The notes under the pieces were generated by a model. The model was not told the origin of the DNA, did no database searches, and saw nothing but the letters and a program-made list of their open reading frames with translations. The position numbers and the translations under genes are program-made. This document shows positions 28,770 to 36,827 of a stretch of DNA of 64,000 bases, piece by piece. Source of the DNA: Gloeomargarita sp. SRBZ-1_bins_9 (lineage in GTDB: Bacteria; Cyanobacteriota; Cyanobacteriia; Gloeomargaritales; Gloeomargaritaceae); NCBI GenBank assembly GCA_039794565.1, contig JAUQVX010000006.1, positions 49,780 through 113,779 on the forward strand. The letters run 5' to 3'. The first letter of the stretch is position 1; each line of letters begins with the position of its first letter.

Positions 28770-30131
28770 CTAGCTGCTAATCAGCCCCTGTAACTGTTCT
28801 GCCAAACGGTCGGTCACGTCCTGAACCACCTGGCGGGCAGCCTTGCGACCAGTGCAGTAGGTCGGCCAGTAGTCGTTCAAACAGAGGGCTTTGCCCACCC
28901 GCAGGGTCAGGCGACGGTCCCCCAAGCGCAGGGGTTGGTGGCGCCCCCGTAAATGATTCACCACAGACCAGAGGATGAGGACAACTTCCCCAAAACGGTC
29001 GGCCGAGGGTTTCTCCCGCAGATAATCGTCGGTGACGCTGGTGAGCTGCTCGACCAACTGCATGTGCCAGAGACGGAGTTCCGCTTCCTGGGCAATCCGG
29101 TCCGCCAGCCCACGAGCTACAGGGGAGAGGGTCGCCAAATCCTGCCGGTATATCCACTCCCGGGCCACGGCTTCAATCCGCCGACACCGGTCGATCACGC
29201 TGCCTTCGGCGGTCAACCCCAAAAATGATTCCGTCACCTGCAGGGCCACGTCCCGCAAATGGTCTAACCGCAGGCGCAGACGGTCATTCACCGTCAGGTC
29301 ATCCGCCAGGGTCGGGCGGGGGTGATGGTAGAACTGGGCATAGAAGGCTTCCATTTGGTTGAGGAGATAATCCGCCAACCGCAGGAGGCGCGTGTAAAGC
29401 TGGGCCAGGCGGTCAGCCGGTTCCGTCGGCAGGGAAGAGATCACAGGCAGATGACAGTAGCTTTCCAGGCGGGCCAGCACCCCATTGATAGACGACCAGG
29501 GGGGACGCACGAAGCTGTATTGCAGGCCAATGGGCACGATGACCACCGGCACCACCTGCCCCTGTTTCACCAAATCCTCCAGACACCAAAACCCCATCTG
29601 TGCCAACCCCGGTTCCAGGGGGCCGAGGCGTTCACTCAGGCTGTTGATTCCTCCCTCCGGCGCCACCGTCAAGGGCATATCCCCCCGCAGCAGCACCTCG
29701 CGAATGGTTTTCAGGGCCAGCCGGTCACTCCGTCCCCGCTGAATGGGAATCCCGCCCAACTGGGCAAACAACCAACCCACCCATCGCCCCGCCCACAGGG
29801 GAATGCCCCGGTCATAGACAAAGTAGCTATGGAGGGGCAGCCGTAGCCGCACACCGATCCGTCGCGCCGCTTGGGGAACCGCTCGCGCCAGTAAATACAG
29901 CATTGCGTAGGGATCATCCAGGGTGGGATGGCGAAAGGCCAGCAACAAACGGGCTTCTCCCCGCTGCAACCGGTCGTACCAGGTCACCAACTCCTCCGCC
30001 CCCTCCACCTGCACCTGGGTAATCCGCAACCGGAAGCGCAACCACGCCGGCAACAGTAGTCGGATCAACCGATTCAGCCAGGGATTGTACTGGGGTGGGA
30101 TAAACCGTAAACCCGGTTGCGCCCCCCGCAT
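28770..30131 (-). CDS. PlsC-like 1-acyl-glycerol-phosphate acyltransferase family protein
   Basis: The 453-aa product contains the acyltransferase HX4D motif (FRHPTLDDP, about residue 67) and a downstream glycine block VAPEGGIN with the usual E-G residues, plus a hydrophobic RWVGWLFAQLGGIPIQRG. These are hallmarks of glycerolipid acyltransferases. The C-terminal 200 residues are helical and not typical of short PlsC proteins. It likely acts on membrane lipids. Its ATG is directly next to the ycf48 stop, so it is the third gene of rubA-ycf48. Substrate cannot be inferred. Confidence 0.75.
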   Translation of the reverse strand: MRGAQPGLRFIPPQYNPWLNRLIRLLLPAWLRFRLRITQVQVEGAEELVTWYDRLQRGEARLLLAFRHPTLDDPYAMLYLLARAVPQAARRIGVRLRLPLHSYFVYDRGIPLWAGRWVGWLFAQLGGIPIQRGRSDRLALKTIREVLLRGDMPLTVAPEGGINSLSERLGPLEPGLAQMGFWCLEDLVKQGQVVPVVIVPIGLQYSFVRPPWSSINGVLARLESYCHLPVISSLPTEPADRLAQLYTRLLRLADYLLNQMEAFYAQFYHHPRPTLADDLTVNDRLRLRLDHLRDVALQVTESFLGLTAEGSVIDRCRRIEAVAREWIYRQDLATLSPVARGLADRIAQEAELRLWHMQLVEQLTSVTDDYLREKPSADRFGEVVLILWSVVNHLRGRHQPLRLGDRRLTLRVGKALCLNDYWPTYCTGRKAARQVVQDVTDRLAEQLQGLISS

Positions 30132-31121
30132 TTACGCGCCCCGGTAGCGTAACAACACCCCCTGATTGCCCAAGATAAACCCCTGGTCCGGCCCGAAAAA
30201 GACCACCCGGTAAAAGTTGGCGGGAATGTTGGCGGCTTCCTTATCCTGTTGCCAGGTCTGGCCCCCGTCGAAGCTCACAAACAACGTGCCGCTGCCCCCC
30301 ACCGCCCACAATTCGTCCTTGGTGCGATAACCCAAGTCCAGCAGCCCAATACCCAGCAGGCCCACATTCCCCTCCGGTTGGATCGGCTGGCTCCAGTGGC
30401 CCTCCTGCCCATCGGGATTAAACCGCAACTCGCCCGCCTGGCTCAGCATCCAGAGGCCCCCATCCGGCGTAAAGCCCATACTCTGCACCCGGCGAGAACT
30501 CTCCCGATTGTGCTGCACCCAGGCCGTCTGCCCCGGTTCCCAAGTGGAGTAGAAATTGCCTTTAGTGGACACAGCCGTATAGCGCCCCTGGGGGTCCCGG
30601 TCCAAATCCCGCGCCGCCCCAAGCGCCTGTTCCACCTGCGCCCGCCAGGTTTGACCGCCATCCTCCGTGCGGTAGATCGCCCCCAGGTCAGTAGTCATTT
30701 CCGCCTGCCCCGGCCCTAGAGCCACAATCGCCACCGGTATCCCCGGCAAACGGGGGTCTAGGGGAATCCGCACCCAGGTCTGGCCCCCATCCGTCGTGTG
30801 CAGCAACAAGGGCGGCTTACCCGTGATCCAGCCTTCCCCCTCCCGGAGACTCACGGCGGTGAACCGGTACTTCCCCTCCCCCAAATCCAACCGGCGGATT
30901 GCCCAAGTTTTCCCCCCATCCCTCGTCTCCAGCAGGGTAGCCTCCGTCCCCACCAAAAAACCGTGCTGGGGTTCTGCCGGGTCAAAGGCAATATCCATCA
31001 GTGTCGCCTGGGTCGGCAAAGGCACTTGCTCCCAGGGATGCACCGTCAACGCCGCCGGCCCCCGGCTACACCCCAGCAACAGCACACTCAACAAAACCGC
31101 CAGTAGTCGTCCCCAGTTCAT
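30132..31121 (-). CDS. ycf48: Photosystem II assembly factor Ycf48 (HCF136)
   Basis: The 329-aa product is a lipoprotein: the signal ends in LLLGCS, with the cysteine near residue 18. It then has repeated beta-propeller blades of the DGGxTW type (TRDGGKTWAIRR, TTDGGQTWVRI, TEDGGQTWRAQ, SFDGGQTWQQD). Ycf48 helps assemble the photosystem II reaction centre around D1 in the thylakoid lumen. Its ATG overlaps the rubA TGA by four bases, so the genes are coupled. The usual next genes psbEFLJ are absent. Confidence 0.95.
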   Translation of the reverse strand: MNWGRLLAVLLSVLLLGCSRGPAALTVHPWEQVPLPTQATLMDIAFDPAEPQHGFLVGTEATLLETRDGGKTWAIRRLDLGEGKYRFTAVSLREGEGWITGKPPLLLHTTDGGQTWVRIPLDPRLPGIPVAIVALGPGQAEMTTDLGAIYRTEDGGQTWRAQVEQALGAARDLDRDPQGRYTAVSTKGNFYSTWEPGQTAWVQHNRESSRRVQSMGFTPDGGLWMLSQAGELRFNPDGQEGHWSQPIQPEGNVGLLGIGLLDLGYRTKDELWAVGGSGTLFVSFDGGQTWQQDKEAANIPANFYRVVFFGPDQGFILGNQGVLLRYRGA

Positions 31122-31444
31122 TTCAGCCCGTAGAAACTCATCAACAAAAGGAAACCCAAAGCCAGTCCCCCAAAGATGAGGAAACTTTTTTGCCCCGGCG
31201 TCAGGGTATTTACACCCAACCCATAGCGATAGTTTTCTGGGAAACCGGCCACTTCTCGGCTGCCAATATTGACAAAGGCGGCTTTTTTAACCCCACAAAC
31301 CGGACAACGCCAATCAGAGGGCAGCGCCTTGAACGATGTCCCTGGCGGAATCCCTTTTTCAGGCTGGCCCTTCTCCGGCTCGTAGATATAGCCGCAGGCG
31401 CGACACTCGTACCGGTCCAGGTCGGTCGCCGCTGTTTCCGTCAT
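31118..31444 (-). CDS. rubA: Membrane-anchored rubredoxin
   Basis: The 108-aa product has an N-terminal rubredoxin domain with two CxxC metal knuckles (YECRACGYIY and DWRCPVCGV) and a C-terminal membrane helix (FLIFGGLALGFLLLMSFYG). RubA is needed for photosystem II, and in some cyanobacteria photosystem I, assembly; it is normally encoded with ycf48, as here. I set the start at ATG 31444 (MTETAATD). Its stop overlaps the ycf48 start in an ATGA. Confidence 0.95.
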   Translation of the reverse strand: MTETAATDLDRYECRACGYIYEPEKGQPEKGIPPGTSFKALPSDWRCPVCGVKKAAFVNIGSREVAGFPENYRYGLGVNTLTPGQKSFLIFGGLALGFLLLMSFYGLK

Positions 31445-31619
31445 GGTTGACCCTACAATTCCGTAGATCATTATGCCATAGGGCCATTCCCACCCATGGT
31501 CCCCTGGAGCGGTGGTCTACCCAGCCGTCATCCCCCCTTTTCCTCCACCCCCCCCCTATTGTTAAGAAGTGTAAAAACCATTAAGGTAGTATAGAGACCT
31601 TAGCACCTGCAATCGCCCT

Positions 31620-31931
31620 ATGAACATGCCCGATTTACCCCGGTCCCCCATAGTAAGATCACTACTAGAGCCGCTTTTAGAAGACTTTATGTACTGGTTT
31701 AGCCAGGCGCAGCAGCTGTTGGAGCGGGAGGCCTTGCCGTTTTTATCTACGGAACGGCGCCAGGAACTGCTCCAGCGGCTGACCCAAGCCCAATCGGAGG
31801 TGCAAGCGGCCCATTCCTTGCTCAACAGTACGGGTGTGGGGGTGGACACAACCGTCCTGATGGCCTGGCACCAGTTGGTCCTGGAATGTTGGCACCTGCG
31901 TTTACAAGCCCGTACCTATTCCCAACCCTAG
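31620..31931 (+). CDS. DUF2605 family protein
   Basis: The 103-aa product matches a small family I know only from cyanobacteria (DUF2605). Recognised stretches are LLEPLLEDFMYWFSQAQQLL, FLSTERRQELLQRL, QAQSEVQAAHSLL and MAWHQLVLECWHLR. It looks helical and soluble. It forms a pair with the DUF2973 gene that follows after 9 nt; both families commonly occur together. Function is unknown. The leader upstream contains a C9 tract at 31548-31556. Confidence 0.8.
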   Translation: MNMPDLPRSPIVRSLLEPLLEDFMYWFSQAQQLLEREALPFLSTERRQELLQRLTQAQSEVQAAHSLLNSTGVGVDTTVLMAWHQLVLECWHLRLQARTYSQP

Positions 31932-31940
31932 TTCACGACG

Positions 31941-32198
31941 ATGATGGTCCTGCATCTGCTCTATGTCGTTTTGTTCACTGTCCTGGGGGTCTTCGCCCTG
32001 GGTAATTTATTGCGCAATTTAATCATGCTGAGTTTGGAATCCCAGTACCCCCGGCAACGGTTGGCCCCCCCCCATCCGGAACTCCTGGACGCTGAGGGCA
32101 AGCCCATCGAAGAACCCCTGCTGGTGGTCCGCAGTGTGAATTTAGAGGAAGCGCGACAGCAATTGGACCGGCTCTACGAGGAGGGGGAAGAACCGTAA
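31941..32198 (+). CDS. DUF2973 family membrane protein
   Basis: The 85-aa product has one N-terminal membrane helix (LHLLYVVLFTVLGVFALGNLL), then a soluble tail with PPHPELLDAEGKPIEEPLLV and a helical end. These match the cyanobacterial DUF2973 family of unknown function. Two adjacent ATGs (31941, 31944) are possible starts. It is coupled with the DUF2605 gene and overlaps the convergent ictB by 25 nt. Confidence 0.8.
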   Translation: MMVLHLLYVVLFTVLGVFALGNLLRNLIMLSLESQYPRQRLAPPHPELLDAEGKPIEEPLLVVRSVNLEEARQQLDRLYEEGEEP

Positions 32199-33478
32199 GT
32201 CCTCCACAGCAGGGCTACGTTAAACCACCAGAGGATTTGGATTTGGGGGCGAAACCAGAGGGTGTCCACCAGGCCGTGGGTCATGGTGCCCAGCAAACCG
32301 GCCAGCAAGCCCATCAGGATAAAGGTTTGTGGCCGTGGCGACGAATACCAATCCCCCAGATGCTGCCAACTGCGGCGCAAAATACTGGCGGTCAGGGCTG
32401 TAAACGCACTTAGCCCCACCAAACCCGATTCCACAGCTACCTCCAGCGGTACGGAGTAAGCCCCCAGGGCGTTGAAGTTGGGGCGCTGATAGAGGGGATA
32501 AATCAGGTTAAAGGCGCGGTTGCCTGGCCCGATCCCCAACCAGGGGTAGTCCCAGATCATGGCCAATACCGCCGCCCAGACATTGAGGCGAAAGTTATTA
32601 CTGCTGTCGGCCCGCCCGGCAAAGATGCTCAAAAAACGCAGCCGCAAGCTCTCGGAACGCCCCAGTAGCCCCAGCAGGAGGAGGCCCAGGGCCATGGCGA
32701 TCAGCAACCGTTGCCAGAGGGGAGTAATTTTCCGCCAGCGCCACCAGCCCCCCATCAGCAGCAGCGCAAAACTCCCATAAACCGCCCCGAGACCCAACCA
32801 CCCCCCCCGACTGCCGGTGAGAATCAAGCAGCTACTCAAGGTCACCACCAGGGTCAGGGTCAGCAGCCGTTGTGCCCAGGTGCGCCAGGCCAGCAGACAG
32901 CCCAGGCTCATGCCCACCCCCGGAACCAAGTAGGCCGCCAGCAGATTGGGATTGCCGAAAACGCTATAGACACGGGTGGTACCCGCCAAGGGAGACTCCG
33001 GGTCAATCCAGGTGGCCAGGGCCTCCGCCCCAAAAAACCACTGGCGCAACCCGATCACCGCTACCGCCAAGGTCACCAGCAGATGAAGCACCAGCAGGGC
33101 TTGGCCCCAGCGCTTGACCCCCCGCAGCAAAGCCCCAAAGGTACACAGATACAAACAGGCCTTGAACCAGCCCACCAGGGCAGCCCGTTTCACTGGGGAA
33201 AAGGCCGTCGCCAGGGTCAGGGCAACCCCGTACAGCAGGGGGGTTAAACCCACACCCGCAGGCGGCGCCCACCACAGGGACCCCAGCCAGAGCACCACCC
33301 CCCCCAGCAATAGCCAACCCAATTGTGCGTTACCCAGCAGCGGCAAACCCACTAGTACCAGAGCTACCCACCCCGCCAGCAGGTGGTCCCACCGTCGCGC
33401 CAGGAGACTGCCATCGGCCCAGGTCGCCCCTTGGCCCCACCAGCGCGTCAGGAAACTGGTTTGCCACCACCCCGGCAT
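32174..33478 (-). CDS. ictB: IctB family inorganic carbon/O-antigen-ligase-like membrane protein
   Basis: The 434-aa polytopic membrane protein begins with a soluble MPGWWQTSFLTRWWGQ stretch followed by about 10-12 hydrophobic spans. It carries VYSVFGNPNLLAAYLVPGVG, ILTGSRGGWLGL and MIWDYPWLGIGPGNRAFN, landmarks of the cyanobacterial IctB family within the Wzy_C/O-antigen ligase superfamily. IctB was linked to bicarbonate accumulation in Synechococcus, though its biochemical role is debated. Its start shares a TGATG junction with the upstream gene. Confidence 0.88.
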   Translation of the reverse strand: MPGWWQTSFLTRWWGQGATWADGSLLARRWDHLLAGWVALVLVGLPLLGNAQLGWLLLGGVVLWLGSLWWAPPAGVGLTPLLYGVALTLATAFSPVKRAALVGWFKACLYLCTFGALLRGVKRWGQALLVLHLLVTLAVAVIGLRQWFFGAEALATWIDPESPLAGTTRVYSVFGNPNLLAAYLVPGVGMSLGCLLAWRTWAQRLLTLTLVVTLSSCLILTGSRGGWLGLGAVYGSFALLLMGGWWRWRKITPLWQRLLIAMALGLLLLGLLGRSESLRLRFLSIFAGRADSSNNFRLNVWAAVLAMIWDYPWLGIGPGNRAFNLIYPLYQRPNFNALGAYSVPLEVAVESGLVGLSAFTALTASILRRSWQHLGDWYSSPRPQTFILMGLLAGLLGTMTHGLVDTLWFRPQIQILWWFNVALLWRTYGSSPSS

Positions 33479-33846
33479 CAGGCCCGCCGCATCTGTTTGG
33501 CCATGTCTAAATACAGGCGCATATTCGGCCCCGGTCGCCGCCGCTCGCCCGTCACCGCCGGTGTTCCCGCCGCAGAAGTGGCGCTGGCCATCACCGGACT
33601 AGTTGCTATGGCCGCGGGGGACTGAGGGGTTGCCACGGGGGATTCGCTGCGTTTGCCCAGGCTTTTGGCTTCCTCCGGGTCCAGGAAAAACGTCTGGTCT
33701 TGGCCGGACTGCCCAGGCCGGAACAGCCGCACAACCAATCCCAGGGGCCGCACCAGCAAAATGGTCAGAATAGCCCCCAACACTTGTCCCACCCAAGCGA
33801 ACAAACGGCCTACGATATACAGCAGGCGATTAATCACCAGTAACAT
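33478..33846 (-). CDS. Small membrane-associated protein, unknown family
   Basis: The 122-aa product has an N-terminal hydrophobic region (LLYIVGRLFAWVGQVLGAIL and LVRPLGLVVRLF), then QTFFLDPEEAKSLG, a Pro/Ala/Ser-rich linker, and a basic helix at the end (NMRLYLDMAKQMRRA). The FxLDxxEAKxLG stretch looks conserved in cyanobacterial proteins, but I cannot name the family. It is directly upstream of ictB with overlapping stop and start, so the two are co-translated. Confidence 0.6.
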   Translation of the reverse strand: MLLVINRLLYIVGRLFAWVGQVLGAILTILLVRPLGLVVRLFRPGQSGQDQTFFLDPEEAKSLGKRSESPVATPQSPAAIATSPVMASATSAAGTPAVTGERRRPGPNMRLYLDMAKQMRRA

Positions 33847-33893
33847 AATGCTCTTCTCCGTCTCACCAACAGCCAGTCGCCTTTCATCTTAGC

Positions 33894-34106
33894 CTAAGCC
33901 TCATCAAAGGCTTCAAAATCCAATAGGTGCAGGTAGGGTTCCACCAACTCCGGGCGCTGGAAAGCAATTTTACGCAGGAGATGCCAATCCTGAAGGCTGG
34001 CGAAGGCGTCCGGGTAATTATCGTCCTCTAAACGTTTGGCCAGGGCCGCCACATCCGCCGGTGTCAGCTTCTGAATGTCGGGATCGACCGGGATTTTTTC
34101 TTTCAT
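33894..34106 (-). CDS. DUF2555 family protein
   Basis: The 70-aa product has LTPADVAALAKRLEDDNYPDA, a DWHLLRKIAFQRPELVEPY block and the ending LDFEAFDEA. This matches the cyanobacterial DUF2555 family. It is small, acidic and likely helical. I set the start at ATG 34106 (MKEKIPVDP), shorter than the open frame. It is divergent from the cysteine desulfurase. Function is unknown. Confidence 0.78.
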   Translation of the reverse strand: MKEKIPVDPDIQKLTPADVAALAKRLEDDNYPDAFASLQDWHLLRKIAFQRPELVEPYLHLLDFEAFDEA

Positions 34107-34174
34107 CGCCGTACCCCTTTCCCTGCCCACTATGTTCATCTTAGCCAATCCCGACGGCATGGCAGAATGAAGCT

Positions 34175-35329
34175 ATGGTTTACCTAGATTACAGTGCGAC
34201 GACGCCCCCCCATCCCCAGGTGGTAGCCCGGGTCCACGAGGTCATGGCCCAGGCCTGGGGCAATCCCAGCAGTATTCATCAGTACGGGCAACGGGCGGCC
34301 TTGGTCGTAGAACGGGCGCGCCAGGCAGTGGCGGATCTGGTGGGGGTGACGCCGGAGGAAGTCATTTTTACGTCAGGAGGCACGGAGGCCAATCACCTGG
34401 CTATTTTTGGCGTCGCCCGGCAGTACGACCGGCCCCAACACATCATTACCTCGGCGGTGGAGCACCCGGCGGTGAGTATGCCCCTGCAAGCCTTGGCGCG
34501 GCGGGGATGGCACATCACCACCCTAGCGGTGGATGGCACGGGACGGGTGGACCCGGCAACGCTCTCGGCCCATTTACGGCCCAATACGGTGTTGGTGAGT
34601 GTGATTTACGGCCAGAGCGAAGTGGGTACCCTGCAACCCATCCGTGAATTGGCAGCCATTTGCCGGGCGCAGGGGGTTTTGTTTCACACGGACGCTGTAC
34701 AGGTGGTCGGGCGCTTGCCGGTACAGGTGCCGGAACTGGGCGTTGATTTGCTCTCCCTCTCGGCCCATAAGTTTTACGGCCCCCAGGGGTGTGGTGCGTT
34801 GATCGTGCGCCGGGGAGTGAACCTGCAACCCTGGTTGTACGGCGGCGGTCAAGAGCAGGGTTTACGGTCCGGGACCCCACCGGTGGCGCTACTGGCGGGA
34901 TTGGAGGTGGCGGCGCGCCTGGCCCTTACGGAATTGATCCCCCAGCAACCCTACATCATGGGTCTGCGGGACGAGCTGCGTCGCCGATTACTGGAGCTGC
35001 CGGGTTTGCGATGGACTGGGGCCTGGGACCAGCGTTTACCCCATCACGCCAGTGTGGTTTGGGAAGGGGGAGACGAAACCTGTACCGGCCAAACCCTGGT
35101 GCATCAGTTGAGCCAGCGGGGGATTGCCATCAGTTCCGGTTCCGCCTGCGCCAGTGGCAAAACCCAACCCAGTCCGGTGCTGTTAGCGATGGGGTACGAT
35201 GCCCGCTTGGCCCGCCGTGGGTTGCGCTTCAGTCTCAGTCACCTGACCACCCCCGCCGAGATTGATCAGGCTGTGGCTGCCCTGGCTGACGTGCTCCGGC
35301 AATTGACACCCACCTTATCCCGCCGGTGA
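34175..35329 (+). CDS. Cysteine desulfurase (NifS/IscS family)
   Basis: The 384-aa PLP enzyme removes sulfur from cysteine to build Fe-S clusters and other sulfur cofactors. Seen: YLDYSATTPPHP at the start, TSGGTEANHLAIFG, EHPAVSMPLQ, the PLP lysine in LSAHKFYGPQGCG (about residue 200), and the catalytic cysteine in SSGSACASGKTQPSP. Overall it resembles the NifS/IscS (class I) type. Which of the cyanobacterial paralogs it is cannot be told, so no symbol is given. Its 3' end overlaps the VOC gene by 15 nt. Confidence 0.92.
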   Translation: MVYLDYSATTPPHPQVVARVHEVMAQAWGNPSSIHQYGQRAALVVERARQAVADLVGVTPEEVIFTSGGTEANHLAIFGVARQYDRPQHIITSAVEHPAVSMPLQALARRGWHITTLAVDGTGRVDPATLSAHLRPNTVLVSVIYGQSEVGTLQPIRELAAICRAQGVLFHTDAVQVVGRLPVQVPELGVDLLSLSAHKFYGPQGCGALIVRRGVNLQPWLYGGGQEQGLRSGTPPVALLAGLEVAARLALTELIPQQPYIMGLRDELRRRLLELPGLRWTGAWDQRLPHHASVVWEGGDETCTGQTLVHQLSQRGIAISSGSACASGKTQPSPVLLAMGYDARLARRGLRFSLSHLTTPAEIDQAVAALADVLRQLTPTLSRR

Positions 35330-35752
35330 CCGGTCACCCACCTGGGCATATTCGCGGTAACCAAAGATGGCTTCAGGATGGGTGTAAAACTTGAATTCCA
35401 GCAGGTTGTGGAACGGGTCCACCAGGAAAAAGGTGCGGTGTTCCAGGGGGGAGTGGGGAAAACGCAACTTGGTGTCTTGGTAAAACGTTAGGCCCTGGGC
35501 CTTGGCTCGCGCGTAACAGGCCTGCCACTGGGGGAGATCGGGAAAAATCAAGCCGAAATGGCGGGGATAAATTCCCTTTTGGGGCGTAATGTCTGGAGCC
35601 ACGTGGGCCACCAGTTGATGGTGGTAAAAGTTGAGGATAAGACAGTGGGGGGTCTCCCGACCCGGCACACAGCCCAACCCCTGCACGTAAAACCGCTTGG
35701 TCTGGGGAATGTCGCCCACCGGAAAGGCCAGGTGAAAAATTGGTTGCCCCAT
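35315..35752 (-). CDS. VOC superfamily (glyoxalase/bleomycin resistance-like) protein
   Basis: The 145-aa product has the paired beta-alpha-beta-beta-beta modules of the VOC fold. HLAFPVGDIPQTKRFYVQGL near the start includes a first metal-type histidine, and FFLVDPFHNLLEFKFY near the end includes the glutamate. GIYPRHFGLIFPDLPQW lies between. It probably binds a metal and may act as an isomerase or dioxygenase-like enzyme on a small substrate; the exact reaction is unknown. Start ATG 35752 (MGQPIFHLAF) is preferred over 35764. Confidence 0.78.
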   Translation of the reverse strand: MGQPIFHLAFPVGDIPQTKRFYVQGLGCVPGRETPHCLILNFYHHQLVAHVAPDITPQKGIYPRHFGLIFPDLPQWQACYARAKAQGLTFYQDTKLRFPHSPLEHRTFFLVDPFHNLLEFKFYTHPEAIFGYREYAQVGDRSPAG

Positions 35753-35963
35753 GCCAGACCTCAATCTAACCTGTTAACAGCACCGGCGACAGCCTCGGCC
35801 CAGGACGACTTTACCCTAGAGATGTAGCCCTGGGGATCGGGAAATGACCGCCCCCGCCGATCCCATATTAGCGCTGGCCCCGGTGCCATCAATTCCTGTC
35901 CTTGGCAGGGCTGAAGTGTCACAATGAAAGACAGACCCTCACCGCAGGCGCGCGCACAATCCC

Positions 35964-36827
35964 ATGACCGTCGCACTGGGCAATGTACAAGATCATTACG
36001 GCACCTGGAGGGGCTGGCGGGTCCACTGGGTGCAGGCCGGGCAACAGGGACCGGCGATTGTCCTGATTCACGGGTTTGGGGCCTCAACCGACCACTGGCG
36101 CTACAACATTCCTGACCTGGCGCGGGACCATCGGGTGTGGGCCATTGATTTACTGGGGTTTGGCCGCTCGGAAAAACCGCCGGTGGACTACACGGGTGAA
36201 CTATGGCGGGATCAGTTGCGGGATTGGGTGAGGGCGGTGATTGGCGAGCCGGTATTCGTGGTGGGCAATTCCCTGGGGGGGTACGCGGCCCTGTGCTTTG
36301 GGGTGGACTGCCCGGAATGGACCCGAGGGGTGGCCCTGCTCAACTGCGCCGGACCGGTTGGCAGCGACAGCGTGCGTCCTAACTCCCTCCAACGCTGGTT
36401 CTTGAGCTTGCCGGGGGTGGTGGACCTGGCCAGCGCCGGTTTGTTTTTCTACATGCGCAACCGCCAGGTGATCCGCCGGATTTTGCACCAGGTTTACAAA
36501 GACACTGCCCATGTGGACGATGCCCTGGTGGAGAGCATCTATCGCCCGGCCTGGGACAGGGGGGCCTTGGGGGTGTTTCGGGCGGTGTTCAAATCGCCAC
36601 CGGGCCGCCGCCTCGACCAACTGTTGCCCCAGCTCACCCGCCCGTTGCTGTTGATGTGGGGTACCGCCGACCCCTGGATGACCGTCGCCCGCGCCCATCA
36701 CTGTAATCGGTTTGCCCCTCCCCAGACCCAAATCGAATGGCTGGATGCAGGGCATTGCCCCCATGACGAACGCCCGGATTTGGTCAATCCCCTGGTGCGT
36801 CGCTGGTGCCAATCCGTCGCAGGATGA
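35964..36827 (+). CDS. Alpha/beta-fold hydrolase
   Basis: The 287-aa product has IVLIHGFGASTDHWR (oxyanion), DLLGFGRSEKPPVDYT, the nucleophile elbow VVGNSLGGYAAL (serine), MWGTADPWM (acid) and LDAGHCPHDERPD (histidine), so the catalytic triad is complete. Similar cyanobacterial and plastid proteins are annotated as hydrolases or chlorophyll/pheophytin-related esterases, but substrate is not decided here. Its 3' end overlaps convergent glgX by 44 nt. The 211-nt region upstream shows no gene. Confidence 0.85.
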   Translation: MTVALGNVQDHYGTWRGWRVHWVQAGQQGPAIVLIHGFGASTDHWRYNIPDLARDHRVWAIDLLGFGRSEKPPVDYTGELWRDQLRDWVRAVIGEPVFVVGNSLGGYAALCFGVDCPEWTRGVALLNCAGPVGSDSVRPNSLQRWFLSLPGVVDLASAGLFFYMRNRQVIRRILHQVYKDTAHVDDALVESIYRPAWDRGALGVFRAVFKSPPGRRLDQLLPQLTRPLLLMWGTADPWMTVARAHHCNRFAPPQTQIEWLDAGHCPHDERPDLVNPLVRRWCQSVAG

